Origin: Streptomyces luomodiensis
Lineage (GTDB): Bacteria; Actinomycetota; Actinomycetes; Streptomycetales; Streptomycetaceae
DNA length: 64,000 bases
Direction of reading: 5' to 3'
Assembly (NCBI RefSeq): GCF_031679605.1
Contig: NZ_CP117522.1
Coordinates: 3,100,001-3,164,000, forward strand
Part shown: in pieces, positions 37,141 through 46,182 of the stretch
Numbering within the stretch: position 1 is the first letter of the stretch
Layout: each line of letters begins with the position of its first letter
Position numbers and translations under genes: made by a program
Notes under the pieces: generated by a model
What the model was told of the DNA's origin: nothing
The model's database searches: none
Seen by the model: only the letters and a program-made list of their open reading frames with translations

Positions 37141-38895
37141 ATGGCCGGGCTGCGCCTGGGACCACTGCTGCGCCATGTCGACTGGGAGACCGGAACCGGC
37201 GCGACCGTCTGGGTCGAGGCCGACCGGCCCTGTGAGGCCGAGGTGCGGTGCGCCGACGGCGCCGGCGGCACGGCCCGCACCTGGCAGATCGCCGGCCACC
37301 ACTACGCCGTGATCCCGGTCACCGGACTGCGGCCTGGCGGGGAGACCGTCTACCGGGTGCTGCTCGACGGTGAGCAGGTCTGGCCGCTGCCCGGCTCCCC
37401 CTTCCCCGACAGCACCATCCGCACCCCCGAGCCGGGGGCGGACGCCGCGCCGGTACGCGTGGCGTTCGGCTCCTGCCGGTGGGCCGCGCCGCCCTCCGAC
37501 GCCTCGCACGACCCCGTGGGGCCCGACGCGCTCGACACCCTCGCACAGACCCTGGCCCGCGCCCCGCAGCGCCCGCGCCCCGATGTGCTGATCCTGCTGG
37601 GCGACCAGGTGTACGCGGACGAGACCTCCGCCGAGACCCGCCGCTGGCTCGCCACCCGCCGCGATCTGAGCGAACCGCCGGGCGAACAGGTCGCGGACTA
37701 CGAGGAGTACACCCGGCTGTACTACGAGTCCTGGCTGGACCCCGAGGTGCGCTGGCTGCTCTCCACCGTGCCCAGCTGCATGATCTTCGACGACCACGAC
37801 GTCATCGACGACTGGAACACCAGCGAGGCGTGGCAGCGCCGGATGCGCGCGACCCCGTGGTGGCGGGAGCGGATACTGAGCGGGCTGATGTCCTACTGGG
37901 TCCATCAGCACCTGGGCAACCTCTCCCCCGCCGAACTGGCCGCCGACCCGCTCTACGCACAGGTGCGCGCGGCGGCCGACGGCACCGAGGCGCTGCGGGA
38001 GTTCGCCGCCCGCTCCGACGCCGATCCGGCGTACACCCGCTGGAGCTACCGCCGCGACTTCGGGCGGACCCGGCTGCTGATGGTGGACACCCGCGCGGCG
38101 CGGGTGCTGGACGAGGGCCGGCGGGCGATGCTGCACGACAAGGAGCTCGCCTGGGTGCGCGAGCAGGCCCTGGCCGGCGTGGACGGCGCCCCGGACACCC
38201 AGCGGCCCGGGACCTCGGCCACGACGGGCCCGGAAGCATCGGCCACGGCGGGCCCGGGGGCCTCGGGCGGCTATGACCATCTGCTGCTCGGCACCTCGCT
38301 GCCCTGGCTGCTGCCGTATTTCGTGCATGACGTGGAGACGTGGAACGCCTCGGTGTGCGGCGGCAGACGCGGTGCCCGCTGGGCGCGGATCGCCGAGAAC
38401 CTGCGGCAGCGCGGCGACTTGGAGCACTGGGCCGCGTTCCCCGAGTCCTTCGACGCGCTCACCGACACCATCGCCGAGGTGGGCGGCGCGGCCGGGGCGC
38501 CCGCCACGATCAGCGTGCTCTCGGGTGATGTGCACCACGCCTATGTGGCCGCCCCGGACTGGTCGCGGTGCTCGTCGCGGCCACCGCGGAGCCAGGTGCG
38601 GCAGTTGACCTGCTCTCCGGTCCACAACAGCATCCACGCGTCGATCCGGCTCGGCTTCCGCTTCGGCTGGAGCAGGGCGGGCCGCGCCCTGGGCCGGCTC
38701 TTCCGGCGCCATGGGCGGGTGGCGCGCTCCGGTCTGCGCTGGCGCAAGACGGGCGGACCGTGGTTCGGCAACCAGCTGATGACGCTGACCCTCCGGGGCC
38801 GTACCGCCCATCTGCGGCTGGACCAGGCCCAGTCGGACCCGTCGGGTGCCGGGGCCCGGCTGGTGACGGCGCTGGAGGCGGAGTGGGCGGGGTGA
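37141..38895 (+). CDS. PhoD-like alkaline phosphatase family protein
   Basis: The 584-residue product starts at ATG 37141 behind GGAGGGCCGC; an ATG at 37102 is in frame but lacks a site. An N-terminal PhoD_N-like beta domain is followed by a metallophosphoesterase core: FGSCRW, LLGDQVYAD, FDDHDVIDDWN and a late SGDVHHAY. These bind the metal centre. No Tat or Sec signal is seen, unlike secreted PhoD, so it may be cytosolic with another phosphoester substrate. An Ala/Gly/Thr-rich insert (about residues 350-378) interrupts the core. Confidence 0.88.
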   Translation: MAGLRLGPLLRHVDWETGTGATVWVEADRPCEAEVRCADGAGGTARTWQIAGHHYAVIPVTGLRPGGETVYRVLLDGEQVWPLPGSPFPDSTIRTPEPGADAAPVRVAFGSCRWAAPPSDASHDPVGPDALDTLAQTLARAPQRPRPDVLILLGDQVYADETSAETRRWLATRRDLSEPPGEQVADYEEYTRLYYESWLDPEVRWLLSTVPSCMIFDDHDVIDDWNTSEAWQRRMRATPWWRERILSGLMSYWVHQHLGNLSPAELAADPLYAQVRAAADGTEALREFAARSDADPAYTRWSYRRDFGRTRLLMVDTRAARVLDEGRRAMLHDKELAWVREQALAGVDGAPDTQRPGTSATTGPEASATAGPGASGGYDHLLLGTSLPWLLPYFVHDVETWNASVCGGRRGARWARIAENLRQRGDLEHWAAFPESFDALTDTIAEVGGAAGAPATISVLSGDVHHAYVAAPDWSRCSSRPPRSQVRQLTCSPVHNSIHASIRLGFRFGWSRAGRALGRLFRRHGRVARSGLRWRKTGGPWFGNQLMTLTLRGRTAHLRLDQAQSDPSGAGARLVTALEAEWAG

Positions 38896-39356
38896 TCACC
38901 CCTGATCATCCCTGATCCCCTTGATCACCCTCGCCCCGTTCACCCCGGCGCGCTTCAGGCGTCACTTTTTGGCCACCGGGCACGGCGGCCCCGACGAGGC
39001 CGCCGTGCTCGCGGAGTACGGCGTTCCGGTGGCGCGGCGCCGACCCCGGACACGGTGTTCCGGCCTTCCGCGGACGCCGTTTCACAGGATGTGCGCGACC
39101 GGGCGGCCATTCCGTCACCCTCTGCGACACGGAGCGGTACCACGGCCGGCGCCGCCCGTGGTGCCCCCTGGGGAGTCCTGACAGAAAGGTGCCCCGATGT
39201 GCGCGGTGGGGCTCTGAGGAGCGGGTTTCGGGCGTGAGGGGAGGGGTCAGCGGCACTCACCATTGGCAGGAACTTGAACTTGCAACAAAATATGAGGCGA
39301 CCCTAACCTGGGCGGGCCGTTGTTTCCCGTCCCCGGAACAAGGAGCTTCTCCTCTC
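38896..39356. other. Gap without a confident gene, with a possible promoter near 39262-39300
   Basis: The 460 bases hold a plus-strand frame from 38921 that I do not support as a gene. Near 39267-39305 composition drops in GC (GAACTTGAACTTGCAACAAA ATATGAGG), giving TTGAAC and TATGAG as candidate promoter boxes for the DoxX gene. Confidence 0.35.
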
Positions 39357-39839
39357 ATGTCTTCATCCCCCACACCACGCAATCTCGGTGAGACGCTCGA
39401 CAGCACCAAACCGTACGTTTTGTCGCTTTTCCGCATCGTCGTCGGACTGCTGTTCTTCTGCCACGGCGCCGCCTCGCTGTTCGGCTGGTTCGGCGGCATG
39501 GGCGGCACCGGAGCCACCGTCGAGGCCGGCACCTGGCCGGGCTGGTACGCGGCGGTGATCCAGCTCGTCGGCGGTGCCCTCGTGCTGCTCGGCGTCGGCA
39601 GCCGCAGCGCGGCGTTCATCTCCTCGGGCTCGATGGCCTACGCGTACTTCCACGAGCACCAGCCGGAGAAGCTGTGGCCCATTCAGAACGGCGGTGAGGC
39701 CGCCGCGATGTTCTGCTGGGCCCTGCTGCTGATCGTCTTCACCGGACCCGGCCCCTGGGCCCTGGACCGGTTCTTCGGCTCGGCCCGTACGAGCGAGCCG
39801 GCGCCGGAGACGCGGCGTCAGCCGACCGCGGTCCGATAG
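39357..39839 (+). CDS. DoxX family membrane protein
   Basis: The 160-residue product starts at ATG 39357 behind AAGGAGCTTCTCC. Four helices and the DoxX pattern are visible: LFRIVVGLLFFCHGAASLFG, VIQLVGGALVLLGVGSRSAA, HEHQPEKLWPIQNGGEAA, WALLLIVFTGPGPWALD. DoxX proteins are associated with redox and sulfide/thiol balance at the membrane. It is monocistronic. Confidence 0.85.
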   Translation: MSSSPTPRNLGETLDSTKPYVLSLFRIVVGLLFFCHGAASLFGWFGGMGGTGATVEAGTWPGWYAAVIQLVGGALVLLGVGSRSAAFISSGSMAYAYFHEHQPEKLWPIQNGGEAAAMFCWALLLIVFTGPGPWALDRFFGSARTSEPAPETRRQPTAVR

Positions 39840-40082
39840 ACATCAGCCGCACTCAGCACACAGCACACTCAGCACCCATCAGCGCATAGCCGCACGGACG
39901 CTCCATCACGCATCACGTCATGCGGGGCCGAGCGCCCCGCATGACGTTATTTCGAACGCCATCGTTACCCCCTTACCGTTATCCTCAACAGTCACAGGCG
40001 TACGCTGTATGGCTGTACAGGCTGGCGCCTGCCGCTTCCCGGCGACATGCGCAGCGGGGGGAACGGGATCGGGAGAAGAACG

Positions 40083-40772
40083 TTGTTGGAACATTTGGGG
40101 TCGCTGACCAACACCCCATGGATCTACGCGGTCATCGCGGCGTCCGTCCTGCTCGACGTCTTCCTGCCCGTTCTGCCCAGCGGCGTCCTGGTCATCACCG
40201 CCGCCACCGCGGCCGCCGGCACCACCGTCGACCCCGTCGGTGTGGTGCGCCAGGCCGACGCGGCCGACTTCCCCGCCATGTTCGGGCTGATGCTGTGCGC
40301 CGCGACCGCCTCCGTCCTCGGGGACATGGTCGCCTACCGGCTGGCCTGGCGCGGCAGCGACCGGCTCGACCGCGCGATCGCCCGCTCCCGCCGGCTCACC
40401 TCCGCCCAGGAGAAGTTGGGCACCGCGCTGGTGCGCGGCGGCGGTCCGCTCGTGGTGATAGCCCGCTTCGCGCCCGCGGGACGCTCGGTCGTCAGCCTGA
40501 GCGCGGGCGCGGCCCACCGGAGGGTGAAGGAATTCCTGCCGTGGTCCGTGGTGGCCGGGCTCGCCTGGGCGGCGTACAGCGTGGCCCTCGGCTATGTCGG
40601 CGGCCAGTGGCTCGGCGCGTCCTGGCTCGGCACTGCGGTCTCGGTGCTCGCCCTGTTCGCGGCGGGCGCGGGCGCGGCGTATGTGATGAAGCGGCCCGGT
40701 GAGGAGGAGACCGGCCCGCTGGCCGCGGCCCCCGCCGGACAGCCGGTCCCCCCGGTCCATCAGGCGTCGTAG
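40083..40772 (+). CDS. DedA family membrane protein
   Basis: The 229-residue product starts at TTG 40083, with GGGAGAAG 5 bases upstream and the MLEHLGSLTNTPWIYAV start typical of Streptomyces DedA proteins. ATG 40047 is possible but has no site. Conserved features are the re-entrant segment LLDVFLPVLPSGVLVI, GDMVAYRLAWR and RFAPAGRSVVSLSAG with the basic/Gly motif of the family. DedA proteins are lipid (undecaprenyl phosphate or phospholipid) flippases needed for envelope integrity. Confidence 0.85.
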   Translation: MLEHLGSLTNTPWIYAVIAASVLLDVFLPVLPSGVLVITAATAAAGTTVDPVGVVRQADAADFPAMFGLMLCAATASVLGDMVAYRLAWRGSDRLDRAIARSRRLTSAQEKLGTALVRGGGPLVVIARFAPAGRSVVSLSAGAAHRRVKEFLPWSVVAGLAWAAYSVALGYVGGQWLGASWLGTAVSVLALFAAGAGAAYVMKRPGEEETGPLAAAPAGQPVPPVHQAS

Positions 40773-40856
40773 CTCCGTGTCGGCAGCCGATTACGGATCG
40801 GCCCACGAGACCGGCTACGGTCCCTGCATGCGTAACCCCTCCGTGCCGGTTCCGGC

Positions 40857-41555
40857 ATGCTGACCCGTGCCGCCGGGCTGGTCGCGGCGTTCATCGCCGG
40901 CCTCGCGCTGGTTGTCGCCGCGGTCCTCGTCGTACGGCATCTCACCGCACCCTCGAAGCCCGAGCTGCCGGTGATCCCCGAGAGCCGGCGCCCCGCCCTG
41001 GAGGCGGCGGCCCGCGTCTGTGCCCCGCTCAGCGTTCCGCTGCTGGCCGCCCAGATCGACGCGGAGAGCGGCTGGCGCCCGCGCGCGGACTCCGGACATG
41101 CCCAGGGCATCTCGCAGTTCGCGCCGGTCACCTGGAAGGAGTGGGGCCAGGACGGCGACGGCGACGGCAAGGCCGACGTCTGGGAGCCCCGCGACGCCAT
41201 CCCCTCCCAGGCCCGCTACATGTGCCATCTGTACGACGTGGTCAAGGCGGTCCCGGGCAGCGAGACCAGCGTCGGGGCGACCCGGCTCGCGCTCGCGGCG
41301 TACAACGCCGGGCCGAACGCGGTGCTCCGGGCGCGCGGCATCCCGGAGATCCTCGAAACCGAGGAATATGTCGACAAGATCATGAAGGATCTGCTGCCCA
41401 AGTACCGGAAGAGCGAGGAGAAGTACCGGACGAGCGAGGCGAAGCGCACCGGCCGCGCCTCCGCCTCGCCGTCCGTCCCGTCCTCCGCCTCGCCCTCCAC
41501 GGATCCGTCCGCGCCCGCCTCCGGCGACTCACCGGCGGCTACGCGTCAGCCGTGA
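40857..41555 (+). CDS. Membrane-anchored SLT-type lytic transglycosylase
   Basis: The 232-residue product has an N-terminal helix (residues 5-27). It is followed by a goose-lysozyme/SLT fold with catalytic Glu in AQIDAESGWRPRA, then HAQGISQFAPVTW and LALAAYNAGPNAV. It cleaves peptidoglycan to 1,6-anhydro products outside the membrane. The C-terminus is a Ser/Pro/Ala-rich tail. An 11-codon frame (MRNPSVPVPAC) starts at 40829 and its stop overlaps this start codon. The 3' end overlaps the convergent hydrolase gene by 17 bases. Confidence 0.85.
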   Translation: MLTRAAGLVAAFIAGLALVVAAVLVVRHLTAPSKPELPVIPESRRPALEAAARVCAPLSVPLLAAQIDAESGWRPRADSGHAQGISQFAPVTWKEWGQDGDGDGKADVWEPRDAIPSQARYMCHLYDVVKAVPGSETSVGATRLALAAYNAGPNAVLRARGIPEILETEEYVDKIMKDLLPKYRKSEEKYRTSEAKRTGRASASPSVPSSASPSTDPSAPASGDSPAATRQP

Positions 41556-42321
41556 TGAAGTCCTCCACGGCCCGTACGAGTTCCAGCGGTGCCTCGTCGG
41601 CGGGGTAGTGCCCGGCGTACGGCAGCTCCAGCAGCTCGGCGTTGACGTACCAGCGCAGCCAGGTCCGCCGCATCAGCTCCGCCGTGAGCGCCGGGTCATG
41701 GGCGCCGACCACGACCCGGACCGGCACCTGGGCGCCCGTTATGTCCTCGTGGAAGTCCTCCAGCGCCCAGGAGTCCAGCCAGGCGCGGAGCGCCTTGGGG
41801 TCGCTGTGCTCCAGCGAGTGCCGCACCATCAGGTCCAGCCAGGCGGCCGGGTGGCGGCCGCCGGTGGTGAGGTCGATGATCGTCCGCCGGTTCTCCGGGC
41901 GGTCGGCGGCCGCCGCGAACAACTGCCACTGCTCGCCCTCCATCGGCATCCCGCTGGCCGGCACCGGCGCGACCCCGACCAGCCGGCGGACCCGCTCCGG
42001 GGCGGCCGCCACGACGCGCTGGACGACGGCCCCGCCCATCGAGTGGCCGACGAGCGAGAACCGCTCCCAGCCGAGGTGATCGGCGAGCGCGAGCAGATCG
42101 CCCCCGGCCTCGCCGGTGGTGTACGCGCCGGGGACATCGCGCGCCTCGCCGTAGCCGCGCAGATCGGGAAGTACATAGGTGAACGCGCGCCGGTCGATGT
42201 GCGGCAGCATCGCGGCGTACGCGGCGCGGTCCGCGAACCAGCCGTGCACCGCCATCACATGGTGCGGCCCTTCGCCGACGGTCTCATACGGTGGAACGAG
42301 GGGTGGAACGATGGGTCCCAT
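41539..42321 (-). CDS. Alpha/beta hydrolase
   Basis: The 260-residue product starts at ATG 42321 behind GGAGGTGCC. It has the oxyanion-hole segment AVHGWFAD, the nucleophile elbow LVGHSMGGAV, the acid in VVVGAHDPAL and the histidine in PYAGHYPADE, so the triad is complete. No signal peptide is seen. Substrate is unknown; ester or lactone hydrolysis is typical. It overlaps the transglycosylase gene tail to tail. Confidence 0.87.
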   Translation of the reverse strand: MGPIVPPLVPPYETVGEGPHHVMAVHGWFADRAAYAAMLPHIDRRAFTYVLPDLRGYGEARDVPGAYTTGEAGGDLLALADHLGWERFSLVGHSMGGAVVQRVVAAAPERVRRLVGVAPVPASGMPMEGEQWQLFAAAADRPENRRTIIDLTTGGRHPAAWLDLMVRHSLEHSDPKALRAWLDSWALEDFHEDITGAQVPVRVVVGAHDPALTAELMRRTWLRWYVNAELLELPYAGHYPADEAPLELVRAVEDFITADA

Positions 42322-42563
42322 GGCACCTCCGGTCCCAGTCGAGTACGGGCGCGCGGCGCGTGCCCGTGGGGGACAACGGTGACGGCTCCGGCGGAGGCTG
42401 GGCAAGCCCGGTGCGCATATGCGTGCGCGCGGCACGAGCCAGGTTCCAGGGACGGTGCGCGGTGTTCGCCATAGCGCCGCTGGGATTGAGCGGCTGAATG
42501 GGCCGTTTGTGGGGGCGGTCTACAGGCCCTACGGGGTGGGCCCGCAGGGCCCGTACCGCAGGT

Positions 42564-42597
42564 GGGGGCCGGGCCCGCGCTGTCGGGCCCGGCCCCC
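42564..42597. terminator. Perfect 13-bp GC hairpin in the 42.3-42.8 kb gap
   Basis: GGGGGCCGGGCCC and GGGCCCGGCCCCC form a perfect stem around an 8-base loop. It is the only clear element in the 463-base gap between the hydrolase promoter and popR; no T-run follows. It may isolate the two divergent genes or mark the end of an unannotated short transcript. Confidence 0.5.
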
Positions 42598-42784
42598 GCC
42601 GTGTCCGAGCGCGCAAGCAGCCCAGCAAGCGTGAACAAGGACAGCCATACGGTAGGGCCGGGCACTGACATCCAGCCGTCGAGCGCGGTCGAGCGGGCCC
42701 GGCTCGCCTCGAACCCATGAGCGATTCGCCAAGGGCAGAACGCCGCGCCCTTCCCGTCGGGCTCGGCGCTCCTACGCTGAGGGG

Positions 42785-43369
42785 GTGAACAGCCACGCGT
42801 CGAACCGAGCCCGCGTCATTCAACTGCGTCCGGCCGCCGCGGACCCGGCGCCCCAGGCGGGAGCCACCGCCGGAGCCGAGGCCCCGGCCGCCCCTACCGT
42901 GCCCGCTGTCCCGGCCGTTCCCGCTGTCCCCGCCGCGCCCGCCGGCCGGGAGCGGACCGGCACGGAGCCGGTGAGGGAACCCCTCTGGCGGGACGTCATC
43001 GGCAGCGTTCTGCGGCGTGAGCGCCTCGCCCAGCAGCGCACGCTCAAGGACGTGGCCGAGGCGGCCCGTATCTCGATGCCGTACCTCTCGGAGCTCGAGC
43101 GCGGCCGTAAGGAGGCCTCGTCCGAGGTCCTCGCGGCCGCCGCCCGCGCGCTCGGCCTCGGCCTGGCCGACCTTCTCGCCATGGCCCAGGGCGAGTTGAT
43201 CCGCCTCGTCTCCGGTCCGCGACGGCGCGACGGCGCGAGGGTGTCCGTCACCTCCCTCACGTCCGTCACATCCGTCACGTCCGTCACCTCCGTCACGTCC
43301 GTCAGCTCCGGCGCGGACCGCGGGTCCCGGCCCACGGGGCGGCAGGGCGACGTGCGCCTCGCGGCCTGA
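42785..43369 (+). CDS. popR: PopR/ClgR-type regulator of clpP genes
   Basis: The 194-residue product starts at GTG 42785. A Pro/Ala/Val-rich N-terminus (PTVPAVPAVPAVPAAPAG) precedes a helix-turn-helix of the ClgR/PopR type: VLRRERLAQQRTLKDVAEAA, then MPYLSELERGRKEASSEV. A SVTSVTSVT-type repeat encoded by 9-base DNA repeats (43240-43310) follows. The protein ends in RLAA. PopR of S. lividans activates clpP3-clpP4 and is destroyed through a C-terminal Ala-Ala degron, which this tail matches. It lies 40 bases from clpP4, tail to tail. Confidence 0.8.
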   Translation: MNSHASNRARVIQLRPAAADPAPQAGATAGAEAPAAPTVPAVPAVPAVPAAPAGRERTGTEPVREPLWRDVIGSVLRRERLAQQRTLKDVAEAARISMPYLSELERGRKEASSEVLAAAARALGLGLADLLAMAQGELIRLVSGPRRRDGARVSVTSLTSVTSVTSVTSVTSVSSGADRGSRPTGRQGDVRLAA

Positions 43370-43408
43370 GACGGCGGCGACGGCGGCCTGAGACGGCGGG
43401 GCCCGGTT

Positions 43409-44014
43409 TCACAACCCCCTGGCCATCCGCCGGTTCAGCACCTCGTCGGCGAGCCCGTACGCCACCGCCTCCCGCGCCGTGAAGACCTTGTCGCGGTCCA
43501 TATCGGCGCGGAGGGTGGCGGTGTCGTGGGGCGTGTGGCGTGCGAGCACCTCCTCGACCTGGGCGCGGATCCGGAGCATCTCCTTGGCCTGGAGGCTGAG
43601 GTCCGAGACGGTCCCCTGCCGGCCGCCGCTCACCGGCTGCCCCAGCAGCACCCGGGCGTGCTCCAGCACGAACCGCCGCCCGGGGTCTCCCCCGGCCAGC
43701 AGCACCGCCGCGGTCGAGGCCGCCTGCCCCACACAGAACGTCGAGATGGGCGCGGACACGAACGTCATCGTGTCGTAGATCGCCATCAGCGAGGTGAACG
43801 AGCCGCCCGGTGAGTTGATGTAGATCGCGATCTCCTGCTCCGGGCTCGACGATTCAAGATGGAGCAGCTGCGCGATGACGACGTTCGCGACGCCGTCGTC
43901 GATCTCCGTGCCGAGGAAGATGATCCGCTCGGACAGCAGCCGGCTGTAGATGTCGTACGCCCGCTCCCCCTGCGTGGTGCGCTCGACGACGGTCGGAATC
44001 GTGTACTGCCCCAT
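43409..44014 (-). CDS. clpP4: ClpP-like protease subunit lacking the catalytic histidine
   Basis: The 201-residue product starts at ATG 44014, one base after the clpP3 stop. ClpP features are present: YINSPGGSF, the nucleophile Ser-100 in CVGQAAST, and a C-terminal [20 protein letters not shown]. The catalytic His expected in the RIMxHQP motif is replaced by Gly-125 (RVLLGQP). The subunit is therefore predicted to be proteolytically dead and to work as a partner of ClpP3 in a mixed complex. The DNA (CTG GGG CAG) shows this is not a translation slip. Confidence 0.88.
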   Translation of the reverse strand: MGQYTIPTVVERTTQGERAYDIYSRLLSERIIFLGTEIDDGVANVVIAQLLHLESSSPEQEIAIYINSPGGSFTSLMAIYDTMTFVSAPISTFCVGQAASTAAVLLAGGDPGRRFVLEHARVLLGQPVSGGRQGTVSDLSLQAKEMLRIRAQVEEVLARHTPHDTATLRADMDRDKVFTAREAVAYGLADEVLNRRMARGL

Positions 44015-44015
44015 G

Positions 44016-44678
44016 TCAGATCCCCATCCTGCGCCGCGAACCGGCCGGCCGTACATCCGCCAGCGACTCCACCACCCGGTCGACCATTCCGTATTCCTTC
44101 GCCTGTTCCGGCGTGAACCAGCGGTCGCGGTCTCCGTCGCGGGAAATCGTCTCCGGGCTCTGTCCGGTGTGTTCCGCCGTGATGCGTTCGATGGAGCGCT
44201 TCGTGAATTCGAGATTCTCGGCCTGAATCGCGATATCGGCCACGCTCCCCCCGATACCGGCCGACGGCTGATGCATCATGATGCGGGAATTCGGCAGTGC
44301 GTAACGCTTTCCCGCCGTGCCGACGGTGAGCAGGAACTGCCCCATACTCGCGGCGAATCCCATGACGAGCGTGGACACGTCGTTCGGGATCAGCCGCATG
44401 GTGTCGTAGATCGCGAGCCCCGCCGTCACCGAACCGCCCGGACTGTTGATGTAGAGGCTGATATCCGTCCGTGAGTCCTCGGCCGACAGCAGCAGCAGCT
44501 GGGCGCAGACCCGGTTCGCGGACACCTCGTCCACCTGGGTCCCGAGAAAGACGATGCGCTGGGTCAGCAGTTGCGCTGCCAGATGATCGTCGAACCGCGT
44601 CGGAGCCGTGTCCCCCTCCGCGGCCCGCGGAACGGATGCCGGTGCCGCCGATTCCCAGCCGGTGGTGAACCTTTCCAT
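44016..44678 (-). CDS. clpP3: ATP-dependent Clp protease proteolytic subunit
   Basis: The 220-residue product starts at ATG 44678 behind GGGAGGTCC. The full ClpP triad is present: Ser-111 in GFAASMGQ, His-136 in [11 protein letters not shown] and Asp-181 in SRDGDRD, with YINSPGGSV. It forms the active ring of a second Clp peptidase working with an AAA+ unfoldase. It is transcribed with clpP4, and the promoter region holds two tandem PopR-like boxes. Confidence 0.9.
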   Translation of the reverse strand: MERFTTGWESAAPASVPRAAEGDTAPTRFDDHLAAQLLTQRIVFLGTQVDEVSANRVCAQLLLLSAEDSRTDISLYINSPGGSVTAGLAIYDTMRLIPNDVSTLVMGFAASMGQFLLTVGTAGKRYALPNSRIMMHQPSAGIGGSVADIAIQAENLEFTKRSIERITAEHTGQSPETISRDGDRDRWFTPEQAKEYGMVDRVVESLADVRPAGSRRRMGI

Positions 44679-44759
44679 CGGACCTCCCTGTGAGTACCGC
44701 GGCCCTCACCGCCGTGGTCCTTCCACCATCGGCCCGATTCCGGTGCCGGAGAGGAATTC

Positions 44760-44789
44760 TCGGCCCGCGGCAGATTCGCCCATGGCAGA
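44760..44789 (-). promoter_or_regulatory. Two tandem PopR-like boxes upstream of clpP3
   Basis: On the transcribed strand TCTGCC-ATG-GGCGAA (44775-44789) is followed directly by TCTGCC-GCG-GGCCGA (44760-44774). The PopR target, as I recall it from S. lividans work, is TCTGCC-N3-GGCAGA; both sites keep the left half perfectly and part of the right half. The boxes lie 80-110 bases before the clpP3 start, a fitting activator position. Confidence 0.55.
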
Positions 44790-44869
44790 GCTCAGGTCCT
44801 CGGTGATCAGCCGACTCGACCGGCTGTGGCGCGCGGCCGGTGCCGACCCGGCCGTGGGGCGCGACGGGC

Positions 44870-46159
44870 TCACCGCCCGGCCGGGAAGGCCGCGCGTCGG
44901 CCGCAGCCGACCGTGACCAGGGCGAGGAGCGCGAGCCCGATCATCCCGGCGGGGAGAACCGATGCGCCGATGCCGTCGACGACGAGGGCGCCGAGAGCGC
45001 CACCCGCGAAGATCGCCAGGTTGAAGGACGTCGTGAGCAGCGCGTTCGCCACATCGCCGTTCTCGCCCGCGGCTTCTCCCATCGCCGTCTGAAGGTGCGT
45101 CGCCGCGCCGCCGAAGGCGATGCCCCACAGGACGATCGCGAGGAGCGCGAGCACCGTGGACTGCTGGGCCAGCAGGAACGTCGCACCGGAGACGATGAAC
45201 AGGCTCACGCTCACCAGGGTGAGCCGGCGCAGCGCGTGGTCGATGTACACCCCGGTGATCCAGATTCCGCCGAGCGCGGCGACGCCGAAGACGACGAGCG
45301 CGAGGTCGGGCCGGAGCGCGAGATGCGTCTGCCGCAGGTAGGGGGCGATGTAGGTGTAGAGCAGGTTGTGCGCGAGCATCCAGACGAAGACGGCCAGGAG
45401 GATGGTCGCCACGCCCGGAATGCCCAGCACCCGGGCGAGCGGAACCCGTGTCTGCGCGCGCTGCCCCGGAACGTCGGGCACGAGGAACTGCGCGAAGATC
45501 ATGACGACGGCGGTGAGCAGGGACATCGCGGCGAAGGCCCAGCGCCATCCGGCCGCCGAACCGAGCCAGGCGCCGAGGGGCGTCCCCGCCGAGAGCGCGA
45601 CCGGGGTTCCGGTCATGGCGATGGCGAGGGCGCGGCCCGCCTGTTCCGGCGCGGCGATGCGCCGGGCGTATCCGGCGAGCATGCCCCACAGCAGCCCGGA
45701 GAAGGCTCCCGCGACGAAGCGGGCGCCGAGTGCGACGGGGAGCGAGGGCGCCAGGGTGGTGACGGTGTTGGCGACCAGGAATCCGAGCAGCCCGGCGCGG
45801 AGGAGCGGCTTCCGCCGGGCCCCGCGGGTCAGCATGATCGCGGGTATCGCCGCGAGGACCGTCCCGATCGCGTAGGCGCTCACGAGCTGGCCGGCTCCGC
45901 CCTCGGAGACACCGAGTCCACCGGCGAGCTGCGGGAGCAGCCCGGCCGGCATCGTCTCGGTCATGATCACGATAAACCCGGTGCACGCCATCACGACCAG
46001 GGCCGGAACGGGAAGTGGCTCGCCTGATCGGGCGGGCGCCGGGGCGGTAGCGGGGTCGGACGCCGAATCGGAAGCCGGGCTGGAAGCCGCGCCGGAGGCT
46101 GAGCTGGGGGCCGGGTCGGAAGCCGGGCCGGAAGCCGGGCTGGGAAACGTCGAGGCCAT
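44870..46159 (-). CDS. MFS transporter (arabinose-efflux / DHA1 type)
   Basis: The 429-residue product starts at ATG 46159 behind GGAGGAG. An unusual Ala/Ser/Pro/Asp-rich N-terminal tail of about 45 residues precedes 12 helices (GFIVIMTETMPAGLLPQLAG, AYAIGTVLAAIPAIMLTRGARR, FVAGAFSGLLWGMLAGYARR). These features match DHA1 sugar/drug efflux carriers. The divergent TetR gene at 46266 and two operator-like elements between them indicate TetR-controlled efflux. Confidence 0.87.
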   Translation of the reverse strand: MASTFPSPASGPASDPAPSSASGAASSPASDSASDPATAPAPARSGEPLPVPALVVMACTGFIVIMTETMPAGLLPQLAGGLGVSEGGAGQLVSAYAIGTVLAAIPAIMLTRGARRKPLLRAGLLGFLVANTVTTLAPSLPVALGARFVAGAFSGLLWGMLAGYARRIAAPEQAGRALAIAMTGTPVALSAGTPLGAWLGSAAGWRWAFAAMSLLTAVVMIFAQFLVPDVPGQRAQTRVPLARVLGIPGVATILLAVFVWMLAHNLLYTYIAPYLRQTHLALRPDLALVVFGVAALGGIWITGVYIDHALRRLTLVSVSLFIVSGATFLLAQQSTVLALLAIVLWGIAFGGAATHLQTAMGEAAGENGDVANALLTTSFNLAIFAGGALGALVVDGIGASVLPAGMIGLALLALVTVGCGRRAAFPAGR

Positions 46160-46182
46160 GGGGAGGACTCCTCCATCAATTA

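Noticed and set aside
38921..39181. 86-codon plus-strand frame after the phosphatase gene
   Set aside because: It has no start signal or conserved pattern; Arg/Pro-rich composition is typical of noise in this GC range.
42419..42634. Short plus-strand gene upstream of popR
   Set aside because: The frame runs through a perfect terminator hairpin and has no plausible start.
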